The notes below the pieces were generated by a model that was not told where the DNA came from, searched no databases, and saw nothing but the letters and a program-made list of their open reading frames with translations. The position numbers and the translations under genes were made by a program. This document shows, piece by piece, positions 5,373 to 6,845 of a stretch of DNA of 6,845 nt. Numbering within the stretch: position 1 is the stretch's first letter; the number at the start of each line of letters is the position of its first letter. The stretch is from Dehalococcoidia bacterium (GTDB taxonomy: Bacteria > Chloroflexota > Dehalococcoidia > Dehalococcoidales > Fen-1064), in contig PMCB01000100.1 of the NCBI GenBank assembly GCA_003153955.1, positions 8,534-15,378 on the forward strand. Reading direction: 5' to 3'.

Positions 5373-6632
5373 TTATTGCTGCAGCAGGTTAATCGCATCG
5401 AGCAGCTGGGTATCCCCGCTGGCCTGCAATTGTGCCGCGGTCATCCCTTTAATCGCCTCGGGCAGCAGCGGCGAAACACCGGCGGCCAGCGCGATGACGG
5501 TATCCGGCGTCAATCCGGTATGCCAGATGCTTTTACCGGAAGGGGTCAGCCATTCCGATACCCCCAGCACGACTTCCGAACCGTCTGTCAGACTGTATCC
5601 AACGAGGGCTGTCCCCGTCCCGAATGTGCTTTGGCCGATAACCTTGGCCCGGCTTCTATCCTGCAGCGCCCCGGAAACGATTTCCGCCGCGGAGGCGGTG
5701 CCTCCGTTTACCAGCACCGTCATCGGCAAATCGGTTTTCGTGACATTGCTCAAAACCGCGTCTTTTTTAATATTCCCGTTGATATCTTTTTCCTCCAGGA
5801 CATCCCCGCCGGTCAGGAAACGGCTGGCCACTCCTTCGGCTTCATTTAAAAGTCCGCCGGGATTATCCCTGAGGTCCAGGACAATCGCCGTCGCTCCCTG
5901 TGCTTTGATGGCTGCCAGCGCCGTATCCAGCGCTGCTGATGTACCGTCAGAGAAAGAGGTGATCCGTAAATCGGCGATGGTCGTCCCCGGCAGCATTTGC
6001 CAGACAACACTGTTAATATGTATCTCCGCCCGCACGATGGTGAGGTCGAGCGTGGTACCGGCAGTATTTATAATTGTGATCGTGACTGACGTTCCCGGCG
6101 TACCTCTGATATGGGTCACCGCATCCTGCACCCCGGTTACCGCCGTGCCGTCAACTTTGAGGATAATATCGCCCGATTGCAACCCGGCTTTTTGCGCCGG
6201 TGAACCGTCAATGGGGGCAACTACCACCACATTCCCGTTTTTCTCACTGACTTCCGCCCCGATGCCGTCCAGTTTCCCGGCAATTGCCTGATTTTCCTGC
6301 TGAACTTCGGCGGGAGTCAGGAAAACGCTGTGACCGGTATCACCCAGAGAATCTACCATGCCGCTGATGGCACCGTAAGCCAGTAATTGCGAACTGACTA
6401 CAGACTGGTCGACGTATTTGGTCTGGATATCGTCCCAGGCCTGTTTTATTAGCTCATAGTCGGCTTTGTCCGCTTTACTGACGGTAATCGTGTCGCTGTT
6501 CCGGTTTTGATAAGTCGTATAATACATCCCGCCCCCGAATCCCGCCGCTAAAATACAAACGGCAAAAAACGCCGTGCCGACCGGTCGCAGCCATTTCATA
6601 TTTGGTTTTTTCGGATTTTGTGTATTTTCCAT
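5373..6632 (-). CDS. S41 family (C-terminal processing type) peptidase with PDZ domain, Lys-less active site
   Basis: A 419-residue membrane-anchored peptidase of the CtpA/Prc (S41) family. A basic N-terminus (KKPNMKWLR) leads to one membrane helix at about residues 17-38, placing the rest outside the cytoplasm. A helical region (54-110) is followed by a PDZ domain at about 117-200 (GIGAEV near 123; SPAQKAGLQSGDIIL near 144-158) that would recognise C-terminal tails. The S41 core runs from about 206 to 370, with LDLRDNPGG at 252-260 and the nucleophile motif NGGTASAAEI containing Ser314; Glu317 is also kept. The general-base lysine, normally 25 residues after the serine in FGKG, is Thr339 here (STFGTGTAL). 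Length and domain order are otherwise normal. The upstream in-frame TTG at 6650 would add six residues, but the ATG at 6632 is preferred because GAGGGAG sits six bases before it. It lies 63 bases after a transporter gene on the same strand and ends before a strong terminator. Whether it is proteolytically active is uncertain. Confidence 0.9.
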   Translation of the reverse strand: MENTQNPKKPNMKWLRPVGTAFFAVCILAAGFGGGMYYTTYQNRNSDTITVSKADKADYELIKQAWDDIQTKYVDQSVVSSQLLAYGAISGMVDSLGDTGHSVFLTPAEVQQENQAIAGKLDGIGAEVSEKNGNVVVVAPIDGSPAQKAGLQSGDIILKVDGTAVTGVQDAVTHIRGTPGTSVTITIINTAGTTLDLTIVRAEIHINSVVWQMLPGTTIADLRITSFSDGTSAALDTALAAIKAQGATAIVLDLRDNPGGLLNEAEGVASRFLTGGDVLEEKDINGNIKKDAVLSNVTKTDLPMTVLVNGGTASAAEIVSGALQDRSRAKVIGQSTFGTGTALVGYSLTDGSEVVLGVSEWLTPSGKSIWHTGLTPDTVIALAAGVSPLLPEAIKGMTAAQLQASGDTQLLDAINLLQQ

Positions 6633-6638
6633 TAACAA

Positions 6639-6645
6639 CTCCCTC
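6639..6645 (-). promoter_or_regulatory. Ribosome binding site that decides the peptidase start
   Basis: GAGGGAG on the minus strand, six bases before the ATG at 6632-6630. A TTG-initiated start at 6650 would place this site inside the coding region and has no comparable site of its own, so the shorter 419-residue form is preferred. Confidence 0.7.
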
Positions 6646-6695
6646 ACCAATTCGTGTATTTTATGGTTTTATCCGGGACCGCCGCTATACATACA

Positions 6696-6845
6696 TCATA
6701 TCGCTACCAGACATATTCCTGCTACGGCGATACAAACCCCGGCCAACGCCCTGAGTGACAGCCGCTCTTTTAAAATTAACACCGACATCGGCAGCAGAAA
6801 TATTGGCGCCGAAGCGGAGAGCAAAGTAGTCTTGCCGGCCCCGAT
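6696..6845 (-). CDS. EamA/DMT-family transporter, C-terminal fragment
   Basis: The last 49 residues of a protein whose 5' part lies beyond the right edge. It reads LLSASAPIFLLPMSVLILKE, then RLSLRALAGVC and a final hydrophobic stretch ending in CLVAI. This is the usual end of an EamA (drug/metabolite transporter superfamily) permease: a helix containing an S.xP.F.LP motif, the short loop KERLS, and a last helix with GxxxAVAGI. Such proteins have ten membrane helices and move metabolites, amino acids or drugs across the inner membrane; the substrate cannot be inferred. The GAGKTT at the start of the fragment resembles a P-loop but lies in a transmembrane context and is coincidental. The stop TGA is 63 bases upstream of the peptidase start on the same strand, so the two may be co-transcribed. 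The gene is cut by the window edge, not visibly broken. Confidence 0.75.
   Translation of the reverse strand: MGAGKTTLLSASAPIFLLPMSVLILKERLSLRALAGVCIAVAGICLVAI

Noticed and set aside
5494..6291. 265-codon plus-strand ORF opposite the peptidase gene
   Set aside because: It is the antisense shadow of a well-supported S41 gene; its Ser/Pro/Thr-rich composition is typical of such shadows.
6633..6650. Upstream TTG start for the peptidase
   Set aside because: The ATG at 6632 has a GAGGGAG site at ideal spacing, and that site would be coding if TTG were used.
6827..6845. GAGKTT, resembling a Walker A motif
   Set aside because: The surrounding residues are hydrophobic and match the end of an EamA transporter; the motif lacks the expected P-loop beginning and context of an ATPase.

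Overview
This 6.8 kb stretch is bacterial chromosome. It carries three clearly recognisable protein families, several small uncharacterised genes and unusually roomy intergenic DNA. The mixture suggests a member of the Chloroflexota, most plausibly a Dehalococcoidia-like anaerobe: a GNAT domain fused in front of an ADP-forming acyl-CoA synthetase, an S41 peptidase with a TFGTGT motif, and moderate GC with good Shine-Dalgarno sites. This placement is inference from gene content; no rRNA or other phylogenetic marker is present.

Layout from left to right. Bases 1-186 are a leader without a gene. At 187-768 (+) lies a 193-residue protein with a DnaJ-type zinc-binding tail (CxxCxGxG repeats) but no J domain. 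The spacer after it (769-1056) holds two back-to-back hairpins (871-914) of a dispersed-repeat type and then a near-consensus sigma-70 promoter (965-992). That promoter points at a 46-codon aromatic-rich small ORF (1057-1197). Convergent with it is the largest gene, 4039-1316 (-), a 907-residue GNAT / acetate-CoA ligase (ADP-forming) fusion. Its upstream region holds operator-like repeats (4162-4211). Further upstream on the same strand are two small genes that look translationally coupled, 101 and 37 codons long (4688-4383 and 4383-4270). They are divergent from an 86-residue two-helix membrane protein (4782-5042, +). A spacer of about 330 bp ends in a strong intrinsic terminator (5296-5342). 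This terminator closes a minus-strand unit made of an S41 C-terminal-processing-type peptidase (6632-5373) and the last 49 residues of an EamA/DMT-type transporter (6845-6696).

Functionally, the large gene links acyl-CoA/ATP metabolism with protein or small-molecule acetylation. The peptidase acts at the outer face of the membrane, and the transporter exports or imports an unknown metabolite. No obvious pathway joins them, and no CRISPR array, transposase, prophage or defence island is visible. The most unusual points are the S41 peptidase lacking the usual catalytic lysine, the zinc-finger protein detached from any J domain, and the cluster of small genes with good initiation signals but no recognisable family.
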